Counted from the first letter of the stretch, positions 1 to 8,058 are shown. The stretch: DNA of 33,247 nucleotides from CAYYNP01 sp964472545 (GCA_964472545.1 CAYYNP010000081.1:1-33247); one strand, 5' to 3'. Translations and numbers: made by a program. Notes: generated by a model from the sequence alone, not told the origin.

Positions 1-28
1 CCCGAGCCCCCAATCCCGAGCCCCCAGC
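1..28. repeat. Short C-rich direct repeat upstream of the M14 gene
   Basis: The 12-base word cccgagccccca occurs at 1-12 and again at 15-26, followed by more C-rich sequence. It looks like the end of a simple intergenic tandem repeat cut by the window edge. No function is evident. Confidence 0.6.
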
Positions 29-49
29 CCCCGCATCCCTGAGCAAACC

Positions 50-1867
50 ATGGTGCCTACGCAACCCACACACCATCCCGTCCATGTACTCGTCGGCGTC
101 GCGCTAGCCGCAATGATCTTCACCACTCAGACCGGTCTTGCCCAGCAAGACGATCTGATCACGTGGTACGAAACGCACGACTGCGAGGAAACGCCGCGAC
201 TGAAGGAGACGATCGACTACTGCAAGCGGCTCGACGCGGCCTGCCCGGCGATCCGCTATACGACCTTCGGCACCACGCCGCAGGGCTGCGATCTGGGGCT
301 GCTGATCGTCGATAAGCAGCAACGCTTCGAACCCGCCGCGGTCAAAGCGTCGGGCAACGTCGTGTTGCTGATCCAGGCCTGTATCCACGCCGGCGAATCC
401 GACGGGAAAGACGCCGGGCTGATGCTGCTGCGGGATATCGCCACGGACGAGAAGCACGCCGGGCTGCTGGACCACGTCACAATCCTGTTTATGCCCGTCT
501 TCAACGCCGACGGCCACGAACGTTTCGGCCCCTACGGCCGGATCAACCAAAACGGCCCGAAGTCGATGGGCTGGCGGACCACGGCCCGGAATCTGAACCT
601 CAATCGCGACTTCGTCAAGGCCGACGCACCGGAGATGCGGGCGTGGCTGCGGGCGTTCAATCGCTGGTCGCCCGATTTCCTCGTCGACTGCCACACCACC
701 GACGGGGCCGACTTCCAGTATCCGCTGACGTACATTCTGGAGTTGAAGGGCAACATGGACCGCGGACTGACCGTTTGGACGCGTGACGTGTATCTTCCGG
801 CCGTGGAGAAGGGCATGCAGCAGGCGGGCCATCCCATTTTCCCCTACGTCGCCTTCCGCAAGTGGCACGATCCCCGCAGCGGACTGCGCAGCGGCGTATC
901 CGCGGCCATGTTCTCCAGCGGCTACGCGGCCGTGCGCAACCGGCCGGGGCTGCTGATCGAGACGCACATGCTCAAGGACTACAAGACCCGCGTCGAGGCG
1001 ACGTATTACATGCTGTACGAGACGCTGGCCGTGCTCAGCCGCGAACATCGCCGCTTCACGTCCCTGGTCGACGAGGCCGATCGAGAAGCGGCCGGCCGGG
1101 AGTTCCGCCGGCGCGAGTTGCCCGTTGCGTATACGCTATCCTCGAAGAGCGTGCCGGTCGAGTTCGACGGCGTCGAGTACGAAGTCGTCAAGAGCGACTT
1201 GACCGGCGGTGATTGGGCCCGCTACGGCGAGAAGCCCGAGACGTTCACCGTCCCCTACTTCAACCAACCGATCGTGACCTGCTCGGCCAAGCTGCCGGAG
1301 GCCTACGTGGTGCCGGTGGAGTGGACGGAGATCATCGAGCTGCTGGACCTGCACGGGATTCGCTACACACGGCTTGAGCGCGAGACACCGCTGAGCGTCG
1401 CGTCGACCAAGTTTCGCGACGTCATCTTTGCCTCCGAGCCTTACGAAGGCCGCACTCGCGTGGAAAACCTCGAATGGGACGATATCCGTGAAGAGCGAGC
1501 GTTTCCGGCCGGCTCGGCCGTGATTCCGCTCGATCAACCGGCGGCCCGGCTGATCGGCTACATGTTCGAGCCCGGCTGCCGCGATTCGTTTTTGCGATGG
1601 GGGTTCTTCAACACGATCCTCGAGCGGACCGAGTATTTTGAATCGTACGTGATGGAGCGCGTCGCCCGGGAGATGCTGGCCGAAGACGACGCGTTGCGAA
1701 AGCAGTACGAACGGAAGAAGGCCGAGGACGAAGCGTTCGCCGCCGATCCGTCCGCCCAGTTGGCCTGGTTCTACCGCAAGACGCCCTACTACGACGACCG
1801 CCACAACGTCTATCCGGTGGGAAAGATCACGCGGCGGGAGGTGGTCGAGGAACTACACCAGCCGTAG
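50..1867 (+). CDS. Secreted M14-family zinc carboxypeptidase-like protein
   Basis: 605 residues. An N-terminal hydrophobic stretch (about residues 12-31, ending TGLAQQ) looks like a Sec signal peptide, so the enzyme should act outside the cytoplasm. The M14 metal site is visible: HAGE gives His113 and Glu116, and VDCHTT gives His215. Asn185-Arg186 in NLNRDF match the substrate-carboxylate pair of carboxypeptidase A, and Glu304 in LIETHML fits the catalytic glutamate. Family members remove C-terminal residues from peptides or cleave peptidoglycan stem peptides; which one applies here cannot be read. About 300 residues follow the catalytic domain and were not assigned. The start is preceded only by a weak purine tract. 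The gene ends 3 nt from the convergent acetyltransferase gene, leaving no room for a terminator. Confidence 0.88.
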   Translation: MVPTQPTHHPVHVLVGVALAAMIFTTQTGLAQQDDLITWYETHDCEETPRLKETIDYCKRLDAACPAIRYTTFGTTPQGCDLGLLIVDKQQRFEPAAVKASGNVVLLIQACIHAGESDGKDAGLMLLRDIATDEKHAGLLDHVTILFMPVFNADGHERFGPYGRINQNGPKSMGWRTTARNLNLNRDFVKADAPEMRAWLRAFNRWSPDFLVDCHTTDGADFQYPLTYILELKGNMDRGLTVWTRDVYLPAVEKGMQQAGHPIFPYVAFRKWHDPRSGLRSGVSAAMFSSGYAAVRNRPGLLIETHMLKDYKTRVEATYYMLYETLAVLSREHRRFTSLVDEADREAAGREFRRRELPVAYTLSSKSVPVEFDGVEYEVVKSDLTGGDWARYGEKPETFTVPYFNQPIVTCSAKLPEAYVVPVEWTEIIELLDLHGIRYTRLERETPLSVASTKFRDVIFASEPYEGRTRVENLEWDDIREERAFPAGSAVIPLDQPAARLIGYMFEPGCRDSFLRWGFFNTILERTEYFESYVMERVAREMLAEDDALRKQYERKKAEDEAFAADPSAQLAWFYRKTPYYDDRHNVYPVGKITRREVVEELHQP

Positions 1868-1870
1868 CCG

Positions 1871-2332
1871 TCACCCATCTCGCACCTTCTCCATAAACAC
1901 CAGCGTCGTGGTCGACGAGATGACCTTGCGTTTGAACTCTCGGTAGCCAAGCCGGGAGTAAAGCCGTAGGGTGTGCTCGCTCTTGTGACCGGTGAAGATC
2001 TCGAACCGCGCCACGTTCGGGAAACGGGCCTCGATCTGCTCCATCAGATCGGTGCCAATCCCCCTTCTCCAGAACTCCGGGTCCACCACCAGCCGGCCGA
2101 CGTAGCACGTGCCCGCGTCTTCGCGCGCCCGCACGGAGCCCACCAGTCGATCGTCGACGACCGCGTTTAGAAAGACGTGGTTCTCGAACGTCTCCTTCAA
2201 CTCCTCGATCGACTGCACCATCGGCGGCATGGCGAAATCGTCGTATCGGACGGCTTCGCTGTGGAAGGCGCGTTTCTGCAAAGCCAGGATCACCTTGGCA
2301 TCGGAGAGGGTCGCCTGGGAGATGTGTGCCAC
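1871..2332 (-). CDS. GNAT-family N-acetyltransferase
   Basis: Predicted 153 residues, a usual length for a GNAT domain. Motif A is clear: VGRLVVDPEFWRRGIGT, whose RRGIGT (about residues 89-94) is the acetyl-CoA pyrophosphate loop, followed by a C-terminal LYSRLGY typical of the family. The acceptor substrate is unknown. An ATG at 2374 would add 14 residues but overlap the end of the upstream DUF6807 gene by 37 nt. A GTG at 2332 follows an AGG purine patch and begins just after that gene's stop, so it was chosen. It is the last gene of the minus-strand series and probably cotranscribed with DUF6807. No signal peptide, so cytoplasmic. Confidence 0.85.
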   Translation of the reverse strand: MAHISQATLSDAKVILALQKRAFHSEAVRYDDFAMPPMVQSIEELKETFENHVFLNAVVDDRLVGSVRAREDAGTCYVGRLVVDPEFWRRGIGTDLMEQIEARFPNVARFEIFTGHKSEHTLRLYSRLGYREFKRKVISSTTTLVFMEKVRDG

Positions 2333-2337
2333 CGTGC

Positions 2338-3294
2338 TTACCTGGAGTCCTTCGTCTGATGATACGCGTCCCACGCCGCGGCCGCTTCGGCTTCCGGCAA
2401 GGCGCCTTTGCTGATCAACAGCCGGTATCTCAGAATCAACGGCTTGTCCGGCTTCAACTCATACGCCGTGCCGCTGGCCGGGAACGTCGGCTGGAGCCAG
2501 TTGAGATTCGGGTACTTCACCCAATCGCCCGGATAGTCCGGGTTCTCCTTACGCTGCAGGATCGTGATGCAGATCGGTTTCTCGCCCTCGGGCGGAACGC
2601 CGGTCAATTGGGCCCAGCAACGGCGCGGTTCTGCGTCCGGCGGGTCGGTGTGTTCGACGATCTGTTGCTGTTCGCGCGGGGAGAACCGCATGTTCAGCCC
2701 GCCGTACGCAGTTTGGCCGCGTCGGGCGATCGTCACGCCGGGCTTCAGGCCCTCGAACCAGAACAAGAAGTCGATAATGCGGGTGCCGTCCTTCTCGACA
2801 TATACGATGATGACGGCCCGCTCCTCGACGATCGGCTCTTTGTCTTCCCATTTCCAGACGCTGTCGGCCCGCAGCCAAGCCAGCCCGGCCTTCGCATCCG
2901 GGTGCTTTGCGTCCCGGTGGATTATCTTCACCGGCCGGGCGAAGACCCCCTGCAACGCGTGCAGATCGTGTTTCACGCCCTTGTACGTCACTTCCGGCCA
3001 GGCCCAATAGATGCCACGATGGTGCGGATGGTCCGGCGAATAGTCCTTGGTGAGCTTCTCCCCGCCGGGTCCGTAGATCGGATGCACGTAGTCGCTGCGC
3101 GCCACCGCGTAGATCCCGCCCACGCCCGGCGGCACGGGCACGTTGCGGAAGTTGTAGGTCAGCACGGGCGCGTCATCTTCATAGAACGTGTATCGCCCGC
3201 CGTCGTTGACGCGGATGGTCATCTCCGCCTGAGACGGTGCTGCAACGCAGCCAATCACCAAAGCGAACCCGATTGCTACTGTTGACTTCTGCAT
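2338..3294 (-). CDS. Secreted DUF6807 (PmoA-like) protein
   Basis: 318 residues from the chosen ATG. A signal peptide (MQKSTVAIGFALVIG...SQAEM) is followed by a sequence I recognise as the planctomycete DUF6807/PmoA-like family: an early HPIYGPGG block and the hallmark DHPHHRGIYWAW. The biochemical role is not established; such genes commonly sit beside Gfo/Idh/MocA oxidoreductases and sugar isomerases, as here, so a part in carbohydrate breakdown is inferred. A longer frame reaches an ATG at 3354, but its extra 20 codons run through a palindromic repeat, whereas the ATG at 3294 has AGGA 8 nt upstream and starts the signal peptide directly. Confidence 0.82.
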   Translation of the reverse strand: MQKSTVAIGFALVIGCVAAPSQAEMTIRVNDGGRYTFYEDDAPVLTYNFRNVPVPPGVGGIYAVARSDYVHPIYGPGGEKLTKDYSPDHPHHRGIYWAWPEVTYKGVKHDLHALQGVFARPVKIIHRDAKHPDAKAGLAWLRADSVWKWEDKEPIVEERAVIIVYVEKDGTRIIDFLFWFEGLKPGVTIARRGQTAYGGLNMRFSPREQQQIVEHTDPPDAEPRRCWAQLTGVPPEGEKPICITILQRKENPDYPGDWVKYPNLNWLQPTFPASGTAYELKPDKPLILRYRLLISKGALPEAEAAAAWDAYHQTKDSR

Positions 3295-3334
3295 TTTCAG
3301 TCCTGGGCTCTCGGTTTGAGTGTCGTTGCGTAAA

Positions 3335-3434
3335 GTAGTCATCTTGCTCCGCAAGATGTCGGTTTGGTCCGTCTCGCGGAGCGAGACGACTACGATTTCA
3401 CGATCGGGTCCGTCTCGCGGAGCGAGACGACTAC
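3335..3434. repeat. REP-like palindromic cluster, three hairpin units
   Basis: Three units fill most of the gap between the isomerase and DUF6807 genes. Unit 1 (3335-3370) is gtagtc, a hairpin atcttgc-tcc-gcaagat, then gtcggtttggtcc. Units 2 (3366-3393) and 3 (3407-3434) are identical 28-mers in the opposite orientation, containing gtctcgc-gga-gcgagac and ending gactac. Units 1 and 2 share ggtcc, giving a head-to-head pair. The stems differ between unit types by paired changes that keep base pairing, while the three-base loop stays the same. This resembles REP/BIME elements of bacteria; they could serve as a transcript-stabilising hairpin or as a mobile repeat. Confidence 0.85.
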
Positions 3435-3438
3435 TATC

Positions 3439-4464
3439 TTACTGCTCTCCCGGGATCTTCAACTCAACCAACGCGCCGCGCAGCCACGCTAGCGACCGCT
3501 CGATCATCGGGCCGCCGACCCCTTCGCATTCCATACTCAACACGCCTTTGAAGCCGCGGTCGCGCAGCATCGCCGGGCACTTCTTGATGTTCTCGGAGTT
3601 CACGCCGTCGCCCAACGCACAGTGGCTCACCGCGATGCCGGTCTGGTTGCCGCGGGTGGCGGCGGCCAGCGATTTCGAGACGTCCTTGACGTGCGAGTGC
3701 GTGATGCGGTTGAGAAAACGCCGCGCGAAGGCGACCGGATCCTGCCCGGCGATGAACGTGTTGCCCGTGTCGAGGTTCATCCGCAGAAAGGGGCTGTCGC
3801 AGAAGGCCAACATGCGGGCCATGTAGTCGGGGTTGGTGGTGAAATAGCCGTGGGGCTCGATGTTGATCACGATCTCGTGGGCTTCGGCCACCTCGATGAT
3901 CTGCTCGAAGCTCCGCTTCATCAGGTCCATCGACTCCTCGTCCTTCAGTCCCTCCGGCGCGTGCAGCCCGTCGGTCACCGCCACTCGCGGCGAGCCCGCC
4001 TGGGCCGCCCAGGCGATCGACTTCAACACGTAGGGCACGCCCCGCAGCGGCCCGTCCTTGCCGGAGAGGGGATACGCGGCGTCGACCTGCGAGAACTGCA
4101 CACCGTATTTCTCCATCCTCCGCCGCAGCAACACGGGGTCTTCGTACAGCGCCACGTGCGGTTGGTATCCCAGCCCGTGGATCCAACTCACGCCGTCGAT
4201 CAGTCCGCATTCGATGAAGTGGACGTTGTTCTTCTGAGCCCACTCGAGGCACTTCTCGAAGCTGAAGTAGGCCGAGTTGAAGGCGTCGGTGTGGAAGCCG
4301 ATCCCCATCCACGGCCCGCGGCGCGGTCGCCCTAAGGAGGCGGCCGGTTGGGGCGTTTCGGCCGCGGTGGCGCTTTGAGCGGCCGCGGCGCCTACGGCCG
4401 TTCCCGCGACGGCGATGCCGGTTTGTGCGACGAATTGACGTCGATTGATGCCGTGATCTGTTAT
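3439..4464 (-). CDS. Tat-exported sugar phosphate isomerase/epimerase-like TIM barrel protein (start codon abnormal)
   Basis: About 341 residues. The N-terminus (INRRQFVAQTGIAVAG) is a twin-arginine signal with an Ala-rich hydrophobic core. The body is a xylose-isomerase-like TIM barrel with metal-site candidates Glu203 (NIEPHG), Asp232 (NLDTGN), His258 (HSHVKD) and Glu312/Glu314 (SMECEG). Members isomerise or epimerise sugars; the substrate is unknown. No ATG, GTG or TTG lies just before the Tat signal. ATA at 4464 stands where ATG would give M-TDHGINRRQF and has GAGGA 9 nt upstream. The nearest in-frame alternatives (GTG 4545, TTG 4584, ATG 4632) would translate through the repeat at 4491-4554 or overlap the sulfatase gene. 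Either ATA is used poorly, the start has been lost, or the base is an error. Confidence 0.78.
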   Translation of the reverse strand: MTDHGINRRQFVAQTGIAVAGTAVGAAAAQSATAAETPQPAASLGRPRRGPWMGIGFHTDAFNSAYFSFEKCLEWAQKNNVHFIECGLIDGVSWIHGLGYQPHVALYEDPVLLRRRMEKYGVQFSQVDAAYPLSGKDGPLRGVPYVLKSIAWAAQAGSPRVAVTDGLHAPEGLKDEESMDLMKRSFEQIIEVAEAHEIVINIEPHGYFTTNPDYMARMLAFCDSPFLRMNLDTGNTFIAGQDPVAFARRFLNRITHSHVKDVSKSLAAATRGNQTGIAVSHCALGDGVNSENIKKCPAMLRDRGFKGVLSMECEGVGGPMIERSLAWLRGALVELKIPGEQ

Positions 4465-4490
4465 GGAACGGGTTCCTCGATTGCTGGGTC

Positions 4491-4554
4491 GTAGGGTGCG
4501 TGAAACGCACCATCGTGTTGTGTGTCTTGTTTCGGTGCGTTTCACGCACCCTAC
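4491..4554. repeat. Inverted pair of 21-nt palindromic repeats
   Basis: gtagggtgcgtgaaacgcac plus c at 4491-4511 is repeated as its exact reverse complement at 4534-4554. Each arm is itself a hairpin (ggtgcgt, 3-nt loop, acgcacc), so the pair can fold as two small hairpins or one long one. It lies between the sulfatase and isomerase genes, and its proximal edge is 27 nt upstream of the presumed isomerase start. It is unrelated in sequence to the cluster at 3335-3434. Confidence 0.85.
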
Positions 4555-4570
4555 ATTACAGCCCCACGGA

Positions 4571-5974
4571 TCATTCCCCTGCAACCGCTTCGAGCATCGA
4601 CAGTGCCGTCTGGTCCTTGTGCCGCTCGGCAAACTCCCGCAAAAGGGCCCGATGCTTCAGAAGCACTTCCTGATAGCCCTGGTCGCCCGTCAGGTTGATC
4701 GTCTCTCCCGGGTCCTGCTCCATGTTGACCAGCGACTCTCGGTGCTTTCCCTCACTGTAAAGACAGTACTTGTATCGCCGGCTGCGGACCATCCGCCCGT
4801 CGGGCGTGATGCTCACGCCGTCGACCGGCTCGCATTGCACCATCCGGTTCTGCACGACGATGTACTCCCGCCCGCCGTCCTTGGCGCGGCCCTCGACAAC
4901 CGGCCGCAGGCTCTCGCCGGGCCAATCCTCGGGTACGTCGATCCCGGCGAAGTCGAGCATGGTCGGGCCGAGGTCCACCGCCGTGCTGACCAACCGGTCG
5001 GAGGTCTTCCCTCGCGTCGGCTGCCCGGCTCGGCGGACGATCAACGGCACCCGGGCCGACTCGTCGTAGAAAACCGTCTTCTGGTTCCAGCGGTGTGCCC
5101 CGTGGCAATCGCCGTGATCGCTGGTGAAGATGACCACCGTGTTCTCGTCCAGCCCGGCTTGTTCAAGCGTTTCAAGCAGCCGCACCACGTGGGCGTCGAC
5201 CCGTTCGATCAGCCGATAATATCCCCAAACCAGCCGCCGCCAATCGGCCTCGGTGTAGCCGCCGACCGGGAAGAGCCGATGGGCCTGATACGAGCGTCGC
5301 ATGAAGGCCATCACGTCGGTCTCGTTCTGCGGCGGGGCGTGGTTCGACGGCAACTGCTCCAGCGGCGGCACCTCGAGCGGTCCGCTGCCCATGTTCTGAA
5401 ACCGCGACCACTCGCAGATGTTGTGCGGGTTCATAAATGAGGCCACGGCCATGAACGGCTTGTCGCGCGGCTGCTCGAGAAACGTCACGATGCGATCGGT
5501 GTTATACAGGCAGTCCTTCTCAAACACCGTCTCGAAGCCGCTCGCCTCGGCGTCCTTCAGCCGATACGCGGTGTGCCACTTGCCGAAGTAGCCCGTGTCG
5601 TAGCCGGCCTTGCGGAAGAACGTGCCCAGGCAGGGCATTCGCGTGTAGCCGTCGTTCGTGCTGCGGCCGTTGACCATCACGCCCGTCTGGTGCGGATAAT
5701 GCCCGGACCAGAGCGCCGTGCGATACGGCATGCACAATGGGTTGGTCGCATAGGCCCGTTCGAACATCAGGCCCGTCTCGGCCAACCGGTCCATGCCGGG
5801 CGTGTTGATGAAGCGGTCGCCCAGCCGGCAACTCATCCCTTCGGAGAATTGCTGGTCGGTGATGATCAAGAGGATATTGGGGCGTTCGGCAGCCGCGGCG
5901 CTTTGCAGAGCGGCAAGAAACCACACGGTGCCCAGAGTGCCGAGTACGAGAGGGGAGATGTTTAGGCGTTTCAT
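4571..5974 (-). CDS. Secreted type I (formylglycine) sulfatase
   Basis: 467 residues with a signal peptide ending near residue 29 (QSAAAAERPN). It hydrolyses sulfate esters, here presumably on a polysaccharide or glycan outside the cytoplasm. The sulfatase signature CMPYR (Cys81) sits in NPLCMPYRTALWSGHYPHQT; Cys81 is the residue converted to formylglycine by a maturase that is not in this window. Metal and substrate ligands expected for the family are visible: Asp40 in ITDQQ, Lys132/His134 in GKWH, His184 in NPHN, Asp286-His287 in SDHGD, and Lys299. Tyr replaces the usual Ser/Ala inside CxPxR, a known kind of variation. Repeats separate it from both neighbouring genes. Substrate specificity cannot be read by eye. 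Confidence 0.93.
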   Translation of the reverse strand: MKRLNISPLVLGTLGTVWFLAALQSAAAAERPNILLIITDQQFSEGMSCRLGDRFINTPGMDRLAETGLMFERAYATNPLCMPYRTALWSGHYPHQTGVMVNGRSTNDGYTRMPCLGTFFRKAGYDTGYFGKWHTAYRLKDAEASGFETVFEKDCLYNTDRIVTFLEQPRDKPFMAVASFMNPHNICEWSRFQNMGSGPLEVPPLEQLPSNHAPPQNETDVMAFMRRSYQAHRLFPVGGYTEADWRRLVWGYYRLIERVDAHVVRLLETLEQAGLDENTVVIFTSDHGDCHGAHRWNQKTVFYDESARVPLIVRRAGQPTRGKTSDRLVSTAVDLGPTMLDFAGIDVPEDWPGESLRPVVEGRAKDGGREYIVVQNRMVQCEPVDGVSITPDGRMVRSRRYKYCLYSEGKHRESLVNMEQDPGETINLTGDQGYQEVLLKHRALLREFAERHKDQTALSMLEAVAGE

Positions 5975-6022
5975 AGCGGGTATCCTACTTCATTTCCTCA
6001 ATCCGCAGACGTGAGAGCCCGA

Positions 6023-6202
6023 GAAAGGAGACTGGCTCCGTCGACGTCCGGTGTTGTTGCGGTGATTCACGTTGCCGACGGTGCCTGTCCCCCTTTTCGG
6101 GCGGGGACACCGGGGCGCCGTGGAAAAGGGGACAGGCACCGAGCCGGCAGCACGTTTGCACGGGATTCGCGTCTTGACAGCTCGGAGCCAGTCCCCCTTT
6201 TC
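6023..6202. repeat. Nested inverted repeats in the oxidoreductase-sulfatase gap
   Basis: Outer arms: gaaaggagactggctccg (6023-6040) and the approximate inverse cggagccagtcccccttttc (6183-6202). Inner arms: ggtgcctgtccccctttt plus c (6080-6098) and gaaaaggggacaggcacc (6123-6140), which match apart from one extra C. The GTGCCTGTCC and GACTGGCTCC words are distinct from the repeats in the two downstream gaps. As far as I recall, such words recur between planctomycete genes. The 255-base gap holds no convincing gene; short frames across it only translate the repeats. Confidence 0.8.
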
Positions 6203-6229
6203 CACTCCACGTCTACGGCCACCCACATT

Positions 6230-7426
6230 CTAACCGCCGAACTGCGGAATTTCCAATCGCTCGCCGTCTTTCAGCGCCGACCGATGGGCCACGATTCCGG
6301 CGACCGTCATGCTGAGTGCCGCGACGACGTCGACCATGGGTTTGCGGTCCTCAAGGATCGCCGTGACGAACTCGTGCATCAGCGGGCCGTGCGAGCCGCC
6401 GTGGCCGCCGGGCTGCACGCCGGGGGGAAGCGGCGGGCGGGCCGTATTGGGCAACTCGGTCATCACGCCGCGATACTCGCCGCCGTCCATCCAACCCCGC
6501 TCGCCGAATACCCGGCCCGTCTCGTGGACCTTGCCGCGGATGCCCTTGCACATCAACATCCGCGACGTGCCGCCCTCGGCGGTCTCCATCAGGGCGATCT
6601 CGTCGGTGAACGGGTTGCCGTATCGATTGGCCCCGGGCCGATAGTCGGCAAAGCCGGCATTGAACCCGCCGCAGGAGACCGACGTGAACGGCTTGTCGGT
6701 CACGCCCACGTAATAGGCCGTCGAATGCGTGGGATACCACAGCGGCGGCGAGCCGCGGCGCCACTCCTTGTACGACCCGATCGTCTTGGACAGATAGTGG
6801 TAATACTCCCCTTCGGAGTAGATCAGCCGCCCGAACCCGCCGGCCTGGTAGATCTGCCGCATGGCGTAACAGTCGGCATGGAAGCACGACGTCTCGAACA
6901 TCATGTACTTCTGCCCGGTCGTCTGCACGGCTTCGTAGAGCTTCTGGGCGTCTTCGATGGAACCGTACACGGCCGGCACCGCGCTGGCGGCGTGCTTGCC
7001 GTGCTGCATCACGTCGATGCAGTGCCGGGCGTGGCTCGGCGCGTCGGTGGCCACGAAGACGGCCTCAATCGTGTCGTCCTTGATCAACTCCTCGAGCGAC
7101 GGGTACGTCTTCTCGCAACGGCACGCCTGGGCCAAGCCGGCGCAGCGTTCGGGAATTAGATCGCTTACGGCCGCCACCTCGACGTTGGGATGATGCTGGA
7201 AGCTGAACGCCGCCCCGAAGCGGCACGTGCCATAGCCGACGATCCCCACGCGGATCTTGCGGTCAGAAATCGGCCTATACTTCTTTGCCGCCTCCGGGTC
7301 GGCCGGCGTCTGTTCGAAGCCGGGGATGGCCGGTTCGCCGGCAATCGCCGCCCCTTTCAGCCCCAACGCAGCCGTGCCCAAGGCGGCGGCCTGAAGGAAA
7401 GAACGTCGCGATTCGGGATGGCTCAT
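6230..7426 (-). CDS. Tat-exported Gfo/Idh/MocA-family oxidoreductase
   Basis: 398 residues from ATG 7426, which has AGGAG about 8 nt upstream; a longer frame to 7504 lacks such a site. A twin-arginine signal (SRRSFLQAAALGTAALG) begins the protein. A Rossmann fold follows (RVGIVGYGTCRFGAA), then the family's C-terminal beta-sheet domain. Members use NAD(P) to oxidise or epimerise sugars, inositols or related compounds. The usual EKP motif after GKH is absent (GKHAASAVPAV); GH109-type members, which cleave glycosides by an NAD-dependent mechanism, have a similar GKHxxxEVPAA region, so a glycosidase-like activity is possible. It is probably the first gene of the minus-strand series continuing with the sulfatase, isomerase, DUF6807 and GNAT genes. 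Confidence 0.88.
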   Translation of the reverse strand: MSHPESRRSFLQAAALGTAALGLKGAAIAGEPAIPGFEQTPADPEAAKKYRPISDRKIRVGIVGYGTCRFGAAFSFQHHPNVEVAAVSDLIPERCAGLAQACRCEKTYPSLEELIKDDTIEAVFVATDAPSHARHCIDVMQHGKHAASAVPAVYGSIEDAQKLYEAVQTTGQKYMMFETSCFHADCYAMRQIYQAGGFGRLIYSEGEYYHYLSKTIGSYKEWRRGSPPLWYPTHSTAYYVGVTDKPFTSVSCGGFNAGFADYRPGANRYGNPFTDEIALMETAEGGTSRMLMCKGIRGKVHETGRVFGERGWMDGGEYRGVMTELPNTARPPLPPGVQPGGHGGSHGPLMHEFVTAILEDRKPMVDVVAALSMTVAGIVAHRSALKDGERLEIPQFGG

Positions 7427-7626
7427 GACGGAACTCCTGGAGAGCGGGTGGGTTTGGCGACCGGGTTCAGCGACTAGGCGATGACCGTATCGGGAGTCTA
7501 ACACGGGCAGGCTACGAGTGCCAACGGCTCGAGCGTCCGGCGGGCGAACCTCGGCCTGAAAACGTGTGTCTTCCCCACCGGACGGCGACGTCTTGCAACT
7601 TTATCCGAGGAATCGAGAAAACGTAA

Positions 7627-8058
7627 ATGCCACCCGACAAGCGTCTGCAAGAGCAACTGGCGGCCTATTGCGGCCAACTCGGCGACGACGACTGCATCGA
7701 CCCGCGCGACTACTTCGCCGCGAAGCCAAGCCAACGGAAAGGGCAACGCAAGGCCAGGCAGCTCTGCCGGCAAGTCGGCGAAACGCTCGAGTTGGTCCTC
7801 ACCGGCGACTGTGCCGACGAGTTGTTGCAGAGCCTGCACGTGGTCTCCGTCGATCCGGCCCCCGACGTGTCGCGGCTGTTGGTCACCTTCGGCACCGATC
7901 TGCCCGAGGAACGCGTCGACCACCAGGATATTCTCGATCGCCTCGCCGCCCAAACCGGCCGGCTCCGCTGCGAGATCGCCACGGCAATCACCCGAAAGCG
8001 CGTGCCGACGTTAACGTTCTGCGTTGTCGGCCCGTCGGCGGCCGGAGAGTCTCCGTAG
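7627..8058 (+). CDS. RbfA-like (KH type II) small protein
   Basis: 143 residues, no signal peptide. The second half matches the pattern of ribosome-binding factor A: a hydrophobic strand DVSRLLVTF where RbfA has its vtVtxVxvS strand, then GRLRCEIATAITRKRVPTLTF, very like the RbfA C-terminal motif (lRxxiaxxlxlRxvPxLxF). RbfA binds 30S subunits during late maturation of 16S rRNA. The gene is not in the usual nusA-infB-rbfA setting and has an extra basic N-terminal stretch (QRKGQRKARQ), so it may be a paralogue. It stands alone, transcribed opposite to both neighbours and convergent with the mannosidase. Domain assignment is by eye and moderately sure. Confidence 0.6.
   Translation: MPPDKRLQEQLAAYCGQLGDDDCIDPRDYFAAKPSQRKGQRKARQLCRQVGETLELVLTGDCADELLQSLHVVSVDPAPDVSRLLVTFGTDLPEERVDHQDILDRLAAQTGRLRCEIATAITRKRVPTLTFCVVGPSAAGESP

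Noticed and set aside
2326..3285. A 319-codon plus-strand open frame opposite the DUF6807 gene
   Set aside because: Arg/Leu/Val-rich shadow of a recognised family on the other strand.
5990..6226. A 78-codon minus-strand frame between the oxidoreductase and sulfatase genes
   Set aside because: Its product is only the translation of the nested inverted repeats (EKGDWLR, KRGTGTV) with no independent coding character.
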